Assembly: GCA_965262175.1 (NCBI GenBank)
Contig: CBDHES010000028.1
Location: 429,412 to 493,411, forward strand
Length of the DNA: 64,000 bases
Origin: CADEDH01 sp965262175
Lineage (GTDB): Bacteria > Actinomycetota > Acidimicrobiia > Acidimicrobiales > SZUA-35
Reading direction: 5' to 3'
This document shows, one piece after another, positions 26,090 to 33,902 of this stretch. The notes under the pieces are model-generated. The model searched no databases. It was not told the DNA's origin and was given only the letters and a program-made list of their open reading frames with translations. Every line of letters starts with the position of its first letter. Positions within the stretch are counted from its first letter, which is position 1. Position numbers and translations under genes: made by a program.

Positions 26090-27217
26090 ATGGCTCCCTC
26101 CCCCCGGCCCGGTCGCCGATCGACCCACCTCCGAATCGTGTCGCTGACGCTCGCCGGTGGCCTCACGGTCGCCGCCTGCGCCGACGCGGCGACGACCGAC
26201 AGCGGCGCCGCCGGGGGCAGCGACGTGTCGCTTCCCCCGCCCCTGGTGTTGGACGTGCCCGATCCCGACTCGGTCTACGACCCGGTCCGGGCCGGCGAAC
26301 CGGTGCCCGACGGGTTCCGCCAGCTGCTCGGCCGGGACGACATCGCCCCCGTCTACGATCCGACCTTCGTCGCCGCCGACGGTGTCAGCTGGCCGGACGA
26401 GAGCCTGGTGATCGGCGTCGACCTCGACGGCGAGGCCCGGGCCTACCCGGTCGGGTTCCTCAACCGGCGAGAGATCGTCAACGACCGCCATCGAGGCATA
26501 CCGACCCTCGTCACGTGGTGACCGCTGTGCGGAACGGCGATGGTCCATCGCCGAGAGATCGACGGCCGGGAGCTCGTCCTGGGCAACCACGGCGCCCTGT
26601 GGGGCAACGCCATGACCTGGTGGGACACCGAGACCGGGAGCGTGTGGAGTCAGCCGGTCGGTGAGGCCATCCTCGGCCCGCTGGCCGGCGAACGGCTCGA
26701 ACTGCTGCCGTCATCGCTCAGCACCTGGGCCGACTGGAAAGCCGCTCATCCCGACACCCTGGCCCTGGCCGTCGAGTCGTCGTTCGACGGGTTCGACCTC
26801 GATCGGATGGCGGTCGTGGTCGAGCTCGGACCCGAATCGATCGCCTACCCGATCACCGAGCTGCGAAGCGAGCCGGTGATCAACCACACCGTCGACGGGG
26901 TACCGGTGGCGATCGTGCTCCAGCCCGACACGAACAGCTGGGCGGTGTTCTCCCGCCGCCTCGACGACGGGGTGATCGAGCTGGCCTGGGACGACGGCGC
27001 CCTGGTCGAAGTCGACGGCGACCGCCGTTTCGACCCGATCCGTGGCCTCGGCCTGCCCGGCGACGATGCCACGGCTGACGAGACCGACGGCGCCACGCAG
27101 AACCTCGACCTGCTCCCGGGGTTCACGTCGTTCCCCCGGGACTACACGACGTTCTTCCCCGACGGCGCCTTCTGGACCGCCGACGGCGTCGTGCCGGCCG
27201 CCGACGTCGGCGGGTGA
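26090..27217 (+). CDS. DUF3179 lipoprotein, selenocysteine-containing
   Basis: 375 residues if TGA 26519-26521 is selenocysteine 144. LTVAAC at residues 25-30 is a lipobox, so the protein is exported and lipid-anchored. DUF3179 core: VIGVDLDGEARAYPVGFLNRREIVND, PTLVTW, then U-PLCGTAMVHRRE, GNHGALWGNAMTWWD and GSVWSQPVGEAILGPLAGE. Family members have CPLCG where this one has UPLCG, so Sec replaces the first Cys of a CxxC. The codon after the TGA stays in frame. A strong hairpin follows. Function of DUF3179 is unknown; a redox or metal role at the cell surface is inferred. It is divergent from the GrdB-like gene. Confidence 0.88.
26535..26553 (+). promoter_or_regulatory. SECIS hairpin of the DUF3179 gene
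   Basis: CGGCGAT-GGTCC-ATCGCCG is a perfect 7-bp stem with a five-base loop containing GGUC, starting 13 bases after the UGA. Same form and distance as the hairpin of the GrdB-like gene. Confidence 0.82.
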
Positions 27218-27227
27218 ACGGGGTCGT

Positions 27228-28169
27228 TCAGGCCAGGCACCGCAGGGGGTTGCCGCCGTTGTAGGCGATCATGTCGCCGATGGCGGCCACGATGTCCATC
27301 GGGCCGCCCTCCGGCCCACCGTCGAGCTCGTACATGGCCCGGTGGAGGTTGCCGACGATGCGCTCGGCGTCGGTCAGCTCGCCGAAGGACCCGAGGTCGA
27401 CCTGGCGGGCCGCATCGAGGGCCGAGGTTCCCGTCGCCCGGGCCTCCCGGGCGGTGGCCTGCACGAACCGGAAGTAGCGGGCCAGGTCGTCGAACACCGC
27501 AGGGGTGCAGACCGGACCGTGACCGGGGACGATCACGTCGGCGTCGAAGGCCCGGAGTCGCTCGATGGCGGTCAACGACCCGGCGACCGATCCCATCACC
27601 ACGAACGGGGTCCCACCGTTGAAGACGAGGTCGCCGGTGTAGAGCACCTTACGGTCCGGCACCCAGGCCACGACGTCGTTGGTGGTGTGGGCCGCGCCGC
27701 CGATGTAGTGGAGCTCGACCTTGAGGTCGCCGACCCAGAGGTCGACCCGCTCATCGAAGGTCACGGTCGGCGCCGCCAGCTGGAGGTCCCCCCAGTCGGC
27801 CTGCTCGAAGACCCCCTCGTAGTGCTGGATCCCCGACTGGAGCATCAGTTCCCGGCAGTTGTGGTGGGCGATGATCGTCGCCGGGTGGGTCAGGTAGTTC
27901 CCGTGCGTGTGGTCGCCGTGATGGTGGGTGTTGACGACGGTCCGGACCGGGGCCGGGCTGACCTCGGCCGCCGACTCGAGGAACGCTCGGGTCCGACGCT
28001 CGGTGGAGCAGGTGTCGACCGCCACGATGCCGTCGTCGGCCACGACGAACCCGGCGTTGTTGATGAACCAGGTGCCGTCGGGCTGGATGTAGGCGAACAC
28101 CCGGTCGGCGACCTCGTCGAGGTGGGGCGGGTCGAGTCCGTGATCGTGGTCGTGACCGTGTCCGCTCAT
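27228..28169 (-). CDS. Metallo-beta-lactamase-fold hydrolase
   Basis: 313 residues from ATG 28169. His-rich start (MSGHGHDHDHGLDPPH) may bind metal. The zinc site is THHHGDHTHGN (HxHxDH), with HTTNDVVAW, YTGDLVFNGG and VPGHGPVC as the remaining ligand loops. The pattern is nearest to the SoxH/quinoprotein-relay-like zinc hydrolases, with a C-terminal helix pair (AIGDMIAYNGGNPLRC). The substrate is unknown. Longer upstream extensions overlap the divergent amidase gene and were rejected. It is convergent with the DUF3179 gene. Confidence 0.87.
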   Translation of the reverse strand: MSGHGHDHDHGLDPPHLDEVADRVFAYIQPDGTWFINNAGFVVADDGIVAVDTCSTERRTRAFLESAAEVSPAPVRTVVNTHHHGDHTHGNYLTHPATIIAHHNCRELMLQSGIQHYEGVFEQADWGDLQLAAPTVTFDERVDLWVGDLKVELHYIGGAAHTTNDVVAWVPDRKVLYTGDLVFNGGTPFVVMGSVAGSLTAIERLRAFDADVIVPGHGPVCTPAVFDDLARYFRFVQATAREARATGTSALDAARQVDLGSFGELTDAERIVGNLHRAMYELDGGPEGGPMDIVAAIGDMIAYNGGNPLRCLA

Positions 28170-28208
28170 GGGCGATCCCCCCGTCGTCGAGCCGGTTGCC
28201 GGTGCCGG

Positions 28209-28214
28209 TAACGT
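28209..28214 (+). promoter_or_regulatory. Candidate leaderless -10 box (TAACGT)
   Basis: TAACGT seven bases before GTG 28222; supports that start for the exported amidase over the upstream ATG at 28168, which would overlap the divergent hydrolase start. Confidence 0.45.
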
Positions 28215-28221
28215 AGCGCAC

Positions 28222-29322
28222 GTGGACCGATCACCACCCCGGCGGCCGGCCGGGAGCCGGCCGGGCGTCGTGAGCCGGCGGCGAGCCCTCCATCTCGGGG
28301 CCGCAGCGGCGGCGGCTACCGCGCTCCCCGCCATCGCTGTCCCCGATCGTCCCCCGCTGGGTCTTCGCCCCGTCGGAGCCTCCCCCCTGGACGCCGCCGC
28401 CCTCCGGCCCGACATCCGACCCCGGTCGGACTGGGCCGGCGACGACAACCCCCCGGGCCAGCTCGAGGTCGAGGACGACGTGCGCTTCCTGCTGGTGCAC
28501 CACACCGCATCGACCAACGACTACGGCCCCGACGACGTCGTCGACCAGCTGCTCGGCTTCCACCGGTTCCACACCGGACCGGAGAAGGGGTGGCCCGACA
28601 TCGCCTACAACTTCCTGATCGATCGGTTCGGGGGGATCTGGGAGGGGCGGGCCGGCAGCGCCGACGGCCCGGTCCGGGGCGATGCCACCGGCGGCTCCCA
28701 GGGGTACGCCCTGTTGTGCTCGCTGATCGGCGACCACGCCGCCCAACCGGTCACCGATGCCGCCCGGACGTCACTCGTCCAGCTGCTGGCCTGGTTGGGC
28801 GCCACCTACGAGGTCGACACCGCCCCGGGGGCGATGGTGTCGTTCCCGTCGCGGGGCTCGTCCCGTTGGCCGGCCGAGACCGAGGTCGTGGCCCGCACCA
28901 TCTCCGGCCACCGGGACATGTCGACCACGACCTGTCCCGGCGACCAGGCCTATGCCCTGCTGGAGACCGACATCCCGACCGCGGTATGGGCCCTCCAGTC
29001 ATCGGCCGCCCTGCCCGGCGGCCCCGACGACCCCGACGGTGCCCCGGCGACGACCGACACCGTCGACTCGACCACGTCCCCGGCCCCGGACTCGACCGAC
29101 CCGCCGGTCTCCGACGAGGCCGCGCCGTCGACGACCACGGCCGCTCCCCCGCCGACCGACACCGAATCGTCGGCCCCCGATGTCGGCGGCGACGGCGACG
29201 GCCTGTCGCCCTGGTACCCGGCGCTCGGCGCGGGCGGCGCCGTCGTTGTCGCCGGCGGAGCCTGGGCCGCGTTCCGCCGTCGGGCGTGGCGCAAGGAGCT
29301 CGAGGACTGGGAGGACGTCTGA
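28222..29322 (+). CDS. Exported N-acetylmuramoyl-L-alanine amidase (PGRP/Amidase_2 type), membrane-anchored
   Basis: 366 residues. SRRRALHLGAAAAAATALPAIA looks like a Tat signal. The catalytic domain shows FLLVHHTASTND (first zinc His), IAYNFLIDRFGGIWEGR, GGSQGYALLCSLIGDH and SGHRDMSTTTCPGD (second His and Cys). It would cleave the stem peptide from muramic acid in the wall. A Thr/Ser/Pro-rich stalk follows, then a C-terminal membrane helix with a basic tail, so it is held at the membrane. GTG 28222 is preferred for its upstream TANNNT box. Confidence 0.85.
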   Translation: MDRSPPRRPAGSRPGVVSRRRALHLGAAAAAATALPAIAVPDRPPLGLRPVGASPLDAAALRPDIRPRSDWAGDDNPPGQLEVEDDVRFLLVHHTASTNDYGPDDVVDQLLGFHRFHTGPEKGWPDIAYNFLIDRFGGIWEGRAGSADGPVRGDATGGSQGYALLCSLIGDHAAQPVTDAARTSLVQLLAWLGATYEVDTAPGAMVSFPSRGSSRWPAETEVVARTISGHRDMSTTTCPGDQAYALLETDIPTAVWALQSSAALPGGPDDPDGAPATTDTVDSTTSPAPDSTDPPVSDEAAPSTTTAAPPPTDTESSAPDVGGDGDGLSPWYPALGAGGAVVVAGGAWAAFRRRAWRKELEDWEDV

Positions 29323-29367
29323 CCGGCTCGCCGGTCATGTTCGACCGGTGGCGACCGATGGGAACGG

Positions 29368-29898
29368 GTGACCATCGAGGAGATCGACCTCCGCTCCCAG
29401 CGTTTCGAGGACCGCGTCGAGCACGTCCGAGCCATCCAGCTCCGGGAGATCGGCCGCCGCAACCTGTGGCTGGCCCACCATTGGCCCCACGACTACCGGG
29501 TGCGGTGCGTCCGGATCGGCGGCCGACCCGTCTGCCGGCGCTGTGCCGCCCTCTACCCGTTGGCGTTCCTGGTCGCCGTGGTGTCGGCCCTCGGGGCGGC
29601 CCCGTGGCCCCCGTCGATCGACCCCGCTCCCATCTGGCTGTTGTCGATCCCGGCAACGATCGCCTACGCCGGTGAGGCGATCGGGCTCTTCGGGTACAGC
29701 CCGCGGTGGCAGGTGGCGACCACCCTGGTGGCGGCCATGGCCTTCGGCCGGGGTCTTGGCTACGAGCTGGTCGAGCGGTGGAGCCCCGAGTTCTGGCAGC
29801 CGCTGACGTTCTTCGGCTCGATCTGGTTCACCGCCACCGTGGTCGGCTGGGCCCGCAGGGCCGGCGAGGCCGATCGGGGGGCCGCAACCGAGGAGTGA
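29368..29898 (+). CDS. DUF2085-like membrane protein
   Basis: 176 residues. An N-terminal helical, charged region (MTIEEIDLRSQRFEDRVEHVR) is followed by three or four membrane helices. IGGRPVCRRCAALYPLAFL, with CRRCAA right at the first helix, is the DUF2085 signature. FGRGLGYELVERWSPEFWQPLTFFG lies between the last helices. Function unknown. It ends one base before the convergent class V aminotransferase. Confidence 0.75.
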   Translation: MTIEEIDLRSQRFEDRVEHVRAIQLREIGRRNLWLAHHWPHDYRVRCVRIGGRPVCRRCAALYPLAFLVAVVSALGAAPWPPSIDPAPIWLLSIPATIAYAGEAIGLFGYSPRWQVATTLVAAMAFGRGLGYELVERWSPEFWQPLTFFGSIWFTATVVGWARRAGEADRGAATEE

Positions 29899-31062
29899 TC
29901 AGAGGGCGGCGATGGCGTCGTCGAGCTCCTGCTCGGTGTTGTAGTAGTGGACCGAGGCCCGGATGAGACCCCGACCGGTCCGGCGGCAGGGATCGAAGGC
30001 CGGGGGCAGGGGCTCGATCAGCGAGGTGTTGATCCCCCAGGCCCGGAGGGCGGCGACGACGGTGTCGGCCCGGCGACCCTCCATCTCGAAGGTCACGATC
30101 CCGCTCTGGGGCCCATCGGGGTCGGTGATGTGGACCAGCGGCGTCGACCGGAGCCGCTCTCGCAAGGCGTCCGACAGCTCGGCGACCCGCTTGGCGATGG
30201 CGTCGATTCCGATTCGGAGGGCGTATTCGATGGCCACCCCGAGGCCGACCTTGGCCGCTCGGCCGTTCTCGAAGGTCTCGAACCGTTGGGCGCCGGCGAA
30301 GGGCTCGCGGGTCCAATCGCCCGACCATCGGGCCGAACGGCCGTCGAGCTCGAAGGGATCGCCGAGCCCGTCGATCCCCGACCGCACGTAGAGCAGGCCC
30401 GTCCCCCGGGGACCGCGGAGGAACTTCCGGCCCGTCGTCACCAGGAAGTCACAGCCGATCTCGTCGACCGCCAGCGGGAGCTGGCCGGCCGACTGGGTGG
30501 CGTCGACCAGGTAGAGGGCCCCGGCGTCGGCGGCGAGCCGCCCGATCTCCGAGACGGGGTTGATCAACCCGCCGGAGGTCGGGATGTGGGTGGCGCACAC
30601 CAGCTTGACCGAGTCGTCGAGCATCGACGCCATCTCCTCGATCGAGGTCCGGCCGTGCTCGTCGTCGGGGATCAGGTCGACCACCACGCCCTGTTCCCGG
30701 AGCCTCATGAGGCCGAAGACGTTCGCCACGTACTCCGCCGTGGTGGCCAGCACCCGGTCCCCGGGCGCGAGGGGGATGGCCGACAGCGCTCGGCTCCACC
30801 CCTGGGTGCCACCCTGGGTGAAGGCCAGCTCGTCGGTCCGGCACCCGAGGAGGATCGCTCCCGCTTGATAGACGGTGGCCAGATCCTCCCGCCGGGCGGC
30901 GTCGACCTCGTAGCCGCCCATCCGGGCCTCGGCCTCCAGGTAGTCGATCATGGCCGCCACCACCGGCCTCGGGGGGAGGGCGGCCCCGGCGTTGTTCAGG
31001 TGAACGACCTCGGTGCAGCCCGGCGTGTCTTCCCGAAATGCAGCGACATCCAATCCACTCAC
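29899..31062 (-). CDS. Class V aminotransferase-fold PLP enzyme
   Basis: 387 residues, GTG start. LNNAGAALPPRPV opens the fold, HIPTSGGLINPVSEIGRLAADAGALYLVDATQSAGQLPL holds the cofactor Asp, split here by spacing rather than sequence, and TTGRKFLRGPRGTGLLYV carries the Schiff-base Lys. This GRKFLRxPRGTG form is nearest to EgtE/isopenicillin-N-epimerase-like enzymes rather than NifS or SufS. Given the selenoprotein genes next door a selenocysteine lyase role is tempting but not shown by the sequence. A TAGGTT box lies 7 bases before the start. Confidence 0.82.
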   Translation of the reverse strand: MSGLDVAAFREDTPGCTEVVHLNNAGAALPPRPVVAAMIDYLEAEARMGGYEVDAARREDLATVYQAGAILLGCRTDELAFTQGGTQGWSRALSAIPLAPGDRVLATTAEYVANVFGLMRLREQGVVVDLIPDDEHGRTSIEEMASMLDDSVKLVCATHIPTSGGLINPVSEIGRLAADAGALYLVDATQSAGQLPLAVDEIGCDFLVTTGRKFLRGPRGTGLLYVRSGIDGLGDPFELDGRSARWSGDWTREPFAGAQRFETFENGRAAKVGLGVAIEYALRIGIDAIAKRVAELSDALRERLRSTPLVHITDPDGPQSGIVTFEMEGRRADTVVAALRAWGINTSLIEPLPPAFDPCRRTGRGLIRASVHYYNTEQELDDAIAAL

Positions 31063-31069
31063 CCGTCTG

Positions 31070-31075
31070 AACCTA
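31070..31075 (-). promoter_or_regulatory. Candidate leaderless -10 box (TAGGTT)
   Basis: TAGGTT on the minus strand, seven bases before the GTG at 31062 of the class V aminotransferase. Confidence 0.45.
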
Positions 31076-31148
31076 GTGGTCCATGCCCGGCTTGGCGAGG
31101 GTTGCCTGCTCGGCGACCTGCCCGATTTTCACCGTCCCGATCTCACCA

Positions 31149-31688
31149 TCAGCCGGTTGGCGGGGCCCCGAGGGTCAGGTGCTCGACGCAGGCCGCCGCT
31201 GCTCGACGAGCCCGGTCGGCCAGCTGGTCGGTCGACGCCGAGCTGATCGGGTGCTCGATGACGACGAACGGGTAGCCGTCGGCTCCCAGCACCTGGCCCA
31301 TCAGCTCGGCAGCGCTGACGAAGGCCTCGGTCATGATCCCGACCGATGGCAGGCCGAGGCGTTCCCCGGATACGGCGTCGTGCAGACTGCACGACGAGCA
31401 GCTGCCTCAATCGCCGACGCCGGCCACGAGGGCCTGCCATCGGGCCGCCTCGGCCAGGACCTCGGGTCCGGCGGGGGCGCTGTAGTTGGGTTTGACGACC
31501 CGCACGACCTCGGCCGCACCGTGAACGGTGGTCAGCTCGTGGGCCAGGGCGTCGAAGAACCGGCCGGTGCCCTGCTTGCCGTTCGATACGATCCCGATCG
31601 TCGCCCCGGTCAGGGTCGGGAGCCGGTCGGCCAGCACCAGCTCGACGGCGTCGTCCTCGTGGGACGGGTCGAGCACTTCGATCTTCAT
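31149..31688 (-). CDS. UGSC-family selenoprotein
   Basis: 179 residues if TGA 31409-31407 is selenocysteine 94. The first part, MKIEVLDPSHEDDAVELVLADRL, GIVSNGKQGTGRFFDALAHEL and VVKPNYSAPAG, is followed by VAGVGD-U-GSCSSCSLHDAV, the UGSC motif that names this family, then GIMTEAFVSAAELMGQVLGADGYPFVVIEHPIS. The frame is continuous (75 bases from the UGA to the next ATG). U94, C97 and C100 could form a redox centre. Family function is unknown as far as I recall. It lies 10 bases after a gene for a likely partner. Confidence 0.9.
31376..31396 (-). promoter_or_regulatory. SECIS hairpin of the UGSC gene
   Basis: On the minus strand CGTCGTGC-AGTCT-GCACGACG is a perfect 8-bp stem with a five-base loop containing GUC, starting 10 bases after the UGA. 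The loop is in the same place as in the other two hairpins but has AGUC instead of GGUC. Confidence 0.8.
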
Positions 31689-31698
31689 CGCAGCCTCC

Positions 31699-32748
31699 TC
31701 AGCAGTCGACGCAGGCGCCGACGGGTACGGTCACGGCCCGGCTCTTGTGGCCGAGCCACGGTGGGATCACCGCCCCGAACCCGCCGGCCGGGCCGCCGGC
31801 GGCGATCACCAGGAGGTGATCGGGATCGGGCAGGGCGCCGTAGACCCGGTCGCCCTTGTCACCCACCACCGAGCCCTTGCCGACCTCCGACCACTCCGCT
31901 CGGCGGATGGTGGCGTTGCGATGGACGTAGTCGGCGATGTCGGCCTTGGACCATCCGGCGGCGGCGAAGTGGGTCCTCAGCTGCGGCGGCAGGACGATGG
32001 CGTAGTTGCCGGGCCACAGTGAGTAGTGCCGCATGTTGGCTCGGATCTCGGCGACGAACGTGTCGAGGATCTCGGTCGGCTCGGTGGTCCACTCGTTCAT
32101 GACCTGGCGGGGAGCCATGGCGGCCATGGCGGTCACCGCCGAGACGTGGGGGTCACCCAGCCGCTCGGCGGCCAGGGACGGCCACGGAGAGCCCTCCTCG
32201 TCCTCGGCGATGCAGTAGCTGAGCTTGCCGGGGTGGCCGAGCGTCGAGCGGTCGATGCCGCCGGGGCGGATGTCGAGCAGGTTCTGGACGACGAGGCGGA
32301 CGGCCCGGCCGATGGCGGTCGAGGCCCGGTCGCTGGCCGCCAGGGCGTTGAACGTGCCGTCCATACCCAGCTCGGTTCGGATCGGTCCGTTGACCACGAG
32401 CAGGATCGCCGAGCCGCCGGTCGAGGCGCAGGCCCCGTGGACCAGGAACGGGTCGGCCAGGATGGCGGTCACCGCCGTCACCACGACCGGGAAGTGCATC
32501 GGCAGGCACCCCGCCATGACCGAGTTGACCGCCACCTTCTCGGCGGTGATGGCCCGCTTGCGGACAGGCTCGATCCCGACGACGTGATCGGGCGGCAGGA
32601 CGGCCCACTCCAGGTGGGCCCGGACCGCGTCGGCGGTCGGGGCGACGACCGGGAGCCCGTCGGTCCATCCCCGACTGTGGAAGAACTCCTGGGTCGAGGG
32701 CCCGTCGTCGATCTCGTACCGGGCCGATCGGAGCGTGGCATCGATCAC
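31699..32748 (-). CDS. Unrecognised protein, partner of the UGSC selenoprotein
   Basis: 349 residues, GTG start. It begins STQEFFHSRGWTDGLPVVAPT and contains AITAEKVAVNSVMAGCLPMHFP, LVHGACASTGGSAILLVVNGPI and RPGGIDRSTLGHPGKLSYCIAEDE; it ends at VPVGACVDC, a C-terminal CxxC. There is no signal peptide or membrane helix. I do not know the function. The 10-base gap and shared direction with the UGSC gene, and the terminal CxxC, suggest it exchanges electrons with the U-containing motif; that is inference. TACGGT lies 6 bases before the start. Confidence 0.75.
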   Translation of the reverse strand: MIDATLRSARYEIDDGPSTQEFFHSRGWTDGLPVVAPTADAVRAHLEWAVLPPDHVVGIEPVRKRAITAEKVAVNSVMAGCLPMHFPVVVTAVTAILADPFLVHGACASTGGSAILLVVNGPIRTELGMDGTFNALAASDRASTAIGRAVRLVVQNLLDIRPGGIDRSTLGHPGKLSYCIAEDEEGSPWPSLAAERLGDPHVSAVTAMAAMAPRQVMNEWTTEPTEILDTFVAEIRANMRHYSLWPGNYAIVLPPQLRTHFAAAGWSKADIADYVHRNATIRRAEWSEVGKGSVVGDKGDRVYGALPDPDHLLVIAAGGPAGGFGAVIPPWLGHKSRAVTVPVGACVDC

Positions 32749-32754
32749 GCCTCA

Positions 32755-32760
32755 GACCGT
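32755..32760 (-). promoter_or_regulatory. Candidate leaderless -10 box (TACGGT) for the UGSC operon
   Basis: TACGGT on the minus strand, six bases before GTG 32748. It mirrors the box for menC in the same 56-base divergent gap. Confidence 0.5.
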
Positions 32761-32792
32761 AGGCGCGCCGCGGCGTCGGACGGAACTCCACC

Positions 32793-32798
32793 TACGGT
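32793..32798 (+). promoter_or_regulatory. Candidate leaderless -10 box (TACGGT) for menC
   Basis: TACGGT six bases before GTG 32805. The identical box and spacing serve the divergent UGSC operon. Confidence 0.5.
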
Positions 32799-32804
32799 GG
32801 AGCG

Positions 32805-33902
32805 GTGATCGTCGAACGGGTCGAGGTCCGGTTGCTCGACCTCCCCCTGGTCGAGCCGTTCGCGGCCGCCCACGGGGTGATGGTCGACCGGCCGCTGGTC
32901 GTGGTCCGGGTCGAGACCGAGGCCGGGCCTGGTTGGGGTGAGTGCTCGGCGCTCGGTGAACCGACCTACACCGCGGAGTTCGCCGCCGGTGCCTTCGTGG
33001 TCGTGGCCGAGATCCTGGGGCCGCTGGTCGTCGGCCGATCGATCGACGATCTCGACGAGGCCCTCCGAGGTGTGGTGGGCCATCCGATGGCCAAGGCGGC
33101 GATCGAGATGGCAGCGCTCGACGTCCGGCTCCGGGCGGATGGCCGCTCGCTCGCCGAGTCGTTGGGAGCGACTGCGACCCGGGTCGGGGCCGGGGCGGCG
33201 GTCGGGCTCGGATCCGTCGATCACGTGGGTGCGACGGCCGAGCGGCTGGCCGCTGCCGGCTACCGGCGGCTCAAGATGAAGATCCAACCGGGCCACGGCC
33301 ATGACGCGGTGGCGGCGATCGCCGAGCGGGTCCCGGGCACCGAGCTCCAGGTCGACGGCAACGGCTCGTTCGCCACCGGCGACCTGGCGGAGCTGACCGA
33401 CCTGGCCCGCTCCGGTCTGGTGACGGCCATCGAGCAGCCGTTCCCTCCCGACCGGCCCGACGAGGCGGTCCGGCTGGTGGCCGACAGCCCCATCCCCATC
33501 GTGGCCGACGAGGCGGCCCCGTCGGCCATGGACGTCATCGCCCTCCTCGATCGGGGGGCGGCCAGCGGGGTGTCGATCAAGCCGCCCCGCATCGGGGGCA
33601 TCGCCCCGGCGACGGCCGTTCACGACGTGTGCCGTGACCGGGGAGTGGCCGTGACCGCCGGGGGCATGATCGAGTCGGGGCTGGGTCGCCATGCGCTCGC
33701 CGCCGTGGCCGCCCTCGACGGCTTCACCCTCACCGGCGACCTCTCCCCGGCCCGACGGTGGTTGACCCTCGACCCCTGGCCCGACCTGGTCCTGGACGCC
33801 GACGGGACGATCGCCGTGCCAACCGGGACCGGGGTGGCTCCCCATCCCGACACCGAGCTGGTGACGGCCACCACCCGGCTCCGGACGGTCGTCGAGCGGT
33901 GA
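32805..33902 (+). CDS. menC: o-Succinylbenzoate synthase
   Basis: Enolase-superfamily enzyme that dehydrates SHCHC to o-succinylbenzoate in menaquinone synthesis. 365 residues. The catalytic set is visible: YRRLKMKIQPG (KxK), ELQVDGNGSF, AIEQPFPPD and PIVADEAAPS as the three metal ligands, and VSIKPPRIGG as the second base. PLVEPFAAAHGVM is the 20s loop. N-acyl-amino-acid racemase is the usual confusion, but menD, menE, menF and menH nearby favour MenC. Its stop overlaps the next gene's GTG by 4 bases. Confidence 0.9.
   Translation: MIVERVEVRLLDLPLVEPFAAAHGVMVDRPLVVVRVETEAGPGWGECSALGEPTYTAEFAAGAFVVVAEILGPLVVGRSIDDLDEALRGVVGHPMAKAAIEMAALDVRLRADGRSLAESLGATATRVGAGAAVGLGSVDHVGATAERLAAAGYRRLKMKIQPGHGHDAVAAIAERVPGTELQVDGNGSFATGDLAELTDLARSGLVTAIEQPFPPDRPDEAVRLVADSPIPIVADEAAPSAMDVIALLDRGAASGVSIKPPRIGGIAPATAVHDVCRDRGVAVTAGGMIESGLGRHALAAVAALDGFTLTGDLSPARRWLTLDPWPDLVLDADGTIAVPTGTGVAPHPDTELVTATTRLRTVVER

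Noticed and set aside
22806..26147. A 1113-codon plus-strand open frame
   Set aside because: Antisense to the helicase-associated gene, hydrolase and GrdB-like gene; no motifs and shadow-like composition.
26540..27217. A separate gene starting at ATG 26540
   Set aside because: The ATG lies inside the SECIS hairpin and the homology starts before it, at PLCG; better read as one protein through UGA.
29899..31062. Selenocysteine lyase or SufS-type desulfurase
   Set aside because: The Schiff-base region GRKFLRGPRGTG is not of the NifS/SufS form (SGHK); proximity to selenoproteins alone is not enough.
31149..31334. A separate small gene starting MTEAFVSAAEL
   Set aside because: In frame with the UGSC motif upstream; it is the end of the UGSC protein.
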